A DNA stretch of 8,618 nt from NCBI GenBank assembly GCA_025457725.1, contig JALOTU010000133.1:1-8618 (forward strand), written 5' to 3'. The translations under genes were made by a program, and so were the position numbers. Position 1 is the stretch's first letter; every line of letters starts with the position of its first letter. Positions 6,691-8,618 of this stretch are shown here, piece by piece. Source of the stretch: Verrucomicrobiota bacterium (GTDB lineage Bacteria; Verrucomicrobiota; Verrucomicrobiia; Limisphaerales; DSYF01). The notes under the pieces are model-generated. The model saw only the letters and a program-made list of their open reading frames with translations, made no database searches and was not told the DNA's origin.

Positions 6691-7270
6691 GGAGTTGGAA
6701 GGCATCCTTGCGGCGACTGAATGCGCTTGCTGTGTCGGGAGCTACTGCTCGGCAGAGGAGGCTCTGGAAGAAATTGCCGCCGCGAATCCCGACGTGATTC
6801 TCATGGATATCAAGTTGCCGGGGATGTCGGGTATCGAGTGCGTTGCCCGCCTTCGCGGAACCCTTCCCGATGCCCGGGTGATCATGCTAACCGTCTATGA
6901 GGACAGCGACCGGATCTTCCAGGCGCTGCAGGCGGGGGCTGATGGCTACCTGGTCAAGTCCAGTTCTGCGGCGACCCTGATCGAGGCCATCATCGACGTC
7001 TACAAGGGCGGATCTCCGATGTCGAGTCACATAGCGCGAAAAGTGGTGCGCCAGTTTCGTCAGCTGGCTCCCGCGCCCAATGAGGCTGAGAACCTATCGC
7101 GTCGTGAAAAGGAAGTGCTGGAACTCCTCGCGTGCGGGTATGTTTACAAGGAGATTGCTGACCAGCTGGGCATCGGCATTGAGACAATCAAAACCTACGT
7201 CAAGAGCATCTGCAAGAAGTTGCACGTGCGCAACCGCGTTGAGGCCGTGGCCCGGTATTCGCACAAGTAG
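6659..7270 (+). CDS. NarL/FixJ-type response regulator (REC + LuxR HTH)
   Basis: This is the partner regulator of the kinase just upstream. Residues 1-115 form a receiver domain with the acidic pair Asp5-Asp6, phospho-acceptor Asp50 (VILMDIKLPGMSG, 46-58), Thr78 (IMLTVY) and Lys100 (GYLVK). A LuxR-type helix-turn-helix occupies about 145-200, with LSRREKEVLELLACG (146-160) and the recognition region TIKTYVKSICKKLHVRNR (176-193). The start is the odd point. GTG at 6659, behind a GGGA at 6649-6652, is the best standard codon and gives 203 residues, but it clips the first β-strand. Upstream in frame, an ACG at 6638 preceded by GGAG would restore a full strand (VTPGRFVALEDD); the next ATG is far upstream at 6452. 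The gene overlaps the kinase by 32 bp or more in another frame, so the two are surely co-transcribed. The family normally activates or represses promoters when phosphorylated; the nearby dyad is an obvious candidate target (inference). Confidence 0.88.
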   Translation: MALEDDGGLREELEGILAATECACCVGSYCSAEEALEEIAAANPDVILMDIKLPGMSGIECVARLRGTLPDARVIMLTVYEDSDRIFQALQAGADGYLVKSSSAATLIEAIIDVYKGGSPMSSHIARKVVRQFRQLAPAPNEAENLSRREKEVLELLACGYVYKEIADQLGIGIETIKTYVKSICKKLHVRNRVEAVARYSHK

Positions 7271-7375
7271 GCCTGCCTCCGCGCACCTGGCCGGCTGGCG
7301 TGGGCGGTGACATCGGGCGCGGCCCGTGGTTCTGCATGGGAACCGCAATGCCAGAAGCACAGGAGGTCGGGCTGT

Positions 7376-7642
7376 TCCTTTGATGACGACGCTGTCCGGA
7401 ACGACACCGTTGCCCGTGGAGAATGCAGTCCCGGCCCGGGTCGGGGCGCAGTCCTCGAGTTGAATGTTGCCGGAATGTCCCTGGGTCTGGAGAAACATCT
7501 CCGTGCGGGCGGGTGCTGCGGCTTTTCGGATGGTGATGTCCCTGGCGTTCGACAGGTCAAACACCGGACCTTGGGCGGGCATGATCTGAATAGATTCAAA
7601 CACCGGATCTCTGGCGAAACAGACGACAACCCCCTGGTGGAC
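7376..7642 (-). pseudogene. Remnant of a GH28-like β-helix C-terminus
   Basis: Read on the minus strand from 7642, this frame gives about 89 residues that look like the last turns of a right-handed β-helix, as at the end of GH28 (polygalacturonase-like) proteins. The segments are GVVVCFARDPVFESIQI, GPVFDLSNARDITI, EMFLQTQGHSGNIQLEDC and PDSVVIKG. A neighbouring frame immediately before it (NITLKST, ending at 7639) has the same β-helix flavour, so a frameshift probably sits near 7640, next to a run of five Gs. There is no start codon, N-terminal catalytic region or credible stop at the expected end, so this is not an intact gene. Assignment to GH28 rather than another β-helix family rests on pattern memory and is moderate at best. 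Loss of the body of the gene fits a degraded pectin-related locus. Confidence 0.45.
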
Positions 7643-7931
7643 TTGAGGGTGATGTTCTGACGACAAACCGGGTGAATGGTCCAGCTGGGGCCGCTGCCAA
7701 TGGTGACCGGCGCTCCGGTTCGGGCGTTGGCGGTGGTCAGGGTGCCGGGTTCGCCATAATAAAACCAGTGGTAGGTCAAGGCGTCGCCGTCGGGGTCGGT
7801 GCTGCCTCCGGCGCTGAGGTCCACCCGCTCGCCGGGCCTGGCCGTTCCGGGATGAATGACCCAACGCGGGCATGGGCGGATGATTCGCGTCCGCAAAATT
7901 CGTCGACACTGACCCGCGCCTCGAGTTGTTT
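7640..7931 (-). pseudogene. Frameshifted remnant of a DUF1593/Sde182-type C-terminal domain
   Basis: On the minus strand three successive frames together spell a recognisable domain. KQLEARVSVDEF (7931-7896) comes first, then ADANHPP (from 7894, next frame). A third frame from 7863 follows, with HPGTARPGERVDLSAGG, STDPDGDALTYHWFYYGEPG and TLTT. The order 'ANHPP ... PGE.V.LSA.GS.DPDGD.L.Y.W..Y.EPGT' is typical of the C-terminal PKD-like domain of DUF1593 proteins (cellulose-binding Sde182 type, after the nucleoside-hydrolase-like domain). At least two frameshifts, near 7895 and near 7862, break it, and the large N-terminal domain is missing upstream. It then runs directly into the β-helix remnant. 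The region 7932-8132 before it shows nothing recognisable beyond a small inverted repeat. The domain identification is fairly firm; the exact ends are approximate. Confidence 0.55.
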
Positions 7932-8132
7932 CGGGTGAAAAGACTTTCGCACTCTTGCTGTGCATCGGATCATCGCCCTGTTGGCATCCCACTTTCGATC
8001 GAATGGGTCGATCAATGTTTGGATTGCCTTGGCAACTCCCGGCGGTGCAGACTGCGCTGGATTTGAGGAACAAACCTGCGCCAGTCCCGACTGGAAGACT
8101 CCGGCAGCCAAACTGACCGGCCTTCGCACGCC

Positions 8133-8618
8133 ATGGGTTCAGCCAAAGCAGCGTCTCTGTCGGTGGAACAAGTCGCGGATCAGGGACTTACGATCCGCAT
8201 CGCCGGGGACTGGAGCCTGCAGCAACCGGCGCCTTCCTTTGAAGACGTGGCGTCGCACTTCGATTCCGGCGTTCCGCCCACCGGGGTTCAATTTGCCATG
8301 AGCGATCTGGGGAGCTACGACTCCAGCCTGGTTTCGCTGCTGGTGGCCGTGGCTCGACGATGTCAGGAGGCCAAGATCCAGCTGGACCCCGGAGGTATTC
8401 CGGAGGGGGTGCGACAATTGTTGAAGATTGCGCTGGCGGTGCCGGAGCGGAAGACCCACGAGGCTCCGGAGCGCGAGTTGTTCTTCACCCGCCTGGGCAA
8501 GGCCGGGTTGACGGTTGGTGCCGGCATGGTGGAGCTGTTCACGTTCATCGGACTGTCCGCCGTGGCGTTCGGCCGGTTGCTGCGCGGCAAGGCCGTCTTT
8601 CGGGCTGGGGATACCTGG
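8133..8618 (+). CDS. MlaE-family ABC transporter permease with N-terminal STAS domain, 3' end outside window
   Basis: 162 codons are open to the window edge. Residues about 8-105 look like a STAS domain: a strand LTIRIAGDWSLQ (19-30), then MSDLGSYDSSLVSLLVAVAR (56-75), where the SYDSS turn stands at the usual conserved Asp-Ser of STAS folds, followed by KIQLDPGGIPEGVRQLL (81-97). A linker leads into LGKAGLTVGAGMVELFTFIG (121-140) and the first hydrophobic segment (about 125-148), as in MlaE-type permeases (COG0767) of lipid-trafficking ABC systems at the inner membrane. STAS-MlaE fusions are common in several Gram-negative phyla. The ATP-binding subunit and the MCE-domain protein would be expected beyond the edge. 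ATG at 8133 is the natural start, with no obvious Shine-Dalgarno. This gene appears unrelated to the polysaccharide locus and probably marks the resumption of core genome. Confidence 0.82.
   Translation, partial: MGSAKAASLSVEQVADQGLTIRIAGDWSLQQPAPSFEDVASHFDSGVPPTGVQFAMSDLGSYDSSLVSLLVAVARRCQEAKIQLDPGGIPEGVRQLLKIALAVPERKTHEAPERELFFTRLGKAGLTVGAGMVELFTFIGLSAVAFGRLLRGKAVFRAGDTW

Noticed and set aside
7271..7330. Possible terminator after the response regulator
   Set aside because: There are GC-rich partial complementarities but no clean stem and no T-run.
7997..8013. Inverted repeat GATCGA-N5-TCGATC upstream of the MlaE gene
   Set aside because: Short arms of a common palindromic word, partly self-complementary (TCGATCGA), with no promoter boxes around it that I could support.
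7094..8073. Long minus-strand open frames of 271 and 292 codons as intact genes
   Set aside because: Each contains only one segment of recognisable sequence, flanked by nonsense-like residues, and the 3' parts run antisense into the response regulator. The meaningful pieces jump between frames, so a pseudogene fits better.
1..8618. CRISPR arrays, tRNA/rRNA genes, insertion sequences, direct-repeat arrays
   Set aside because: No periodic repeats, cloverleaf-like segments, transposase frames or terminal inverted repeats were seen on either strand.

Overview
The window is about 60% GC with dense coding. Its content points to a Verrucomicrobium-like bacterium (Opitutae/Pedosphaera-type): a secreted GH106-type α-L-rhamnosidase, a secreted FAD-dependent oxidoreductase of the FAD_oxidored type, a Y_Y_Y-type sensor histidine kinase with a LuxR-type response regulator, and a STAS-fused MlaE permease. 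The taxonomic call is inference from gene content; there is no rRNA or tRNA in the window.

Layout. Minus strand, 4528 down to 1: a probable operon of a GH106-like glycoside hydrolase (4528-1616), a 100-codon unknown frame whose ATG overlaps the GH106 stop (1619-1317), and an FAD-dependent oxidoreductase (1296-1, C-terminus outside the window). A 392-bp divergent intergenic region (4529-4920) follows. It carries a sigma70-like promoter reading to the right and two inverted repeats, one of them a perfect 8+2+8 dyad over the predicted transcription start. Plus strand, 4921-7270: a membrane histidine kinase and an overlapping NarL/LuxR-type response regulator. From 7271 to 8132 there is no intact gene. 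On the minus strand this stretch holds frameshifted remnants resembling the C-terminal domain of DUF1593/Sde182 proteins and the end of a GH28-like β-helix. From 8133 to the edge, plus strand, is the N-terminal part of an MlaE-type lipid ABC transporter permease with a STAS domain.

How the genes may work together (inference). The rhamnosidase and the oxidoreductase look like export-targeted enzymes for rhamnose-containing plant or algal polysaccharides. The divergent two-component system is well placed to sense a breakdown product and control the operon. The decayed DUF1593/GH28 pieces on the far side of the two-component genes suggest the locus was once larger and has been eroding.

The features most worth a second look are the operator-like dyad, the kinase sensor domain that appears to be a Y_Y_Y fold split by a long β-rich insert, the response regulator's missing conventional start codon inside the kinase overlap, and the three-frame pseudogene block.
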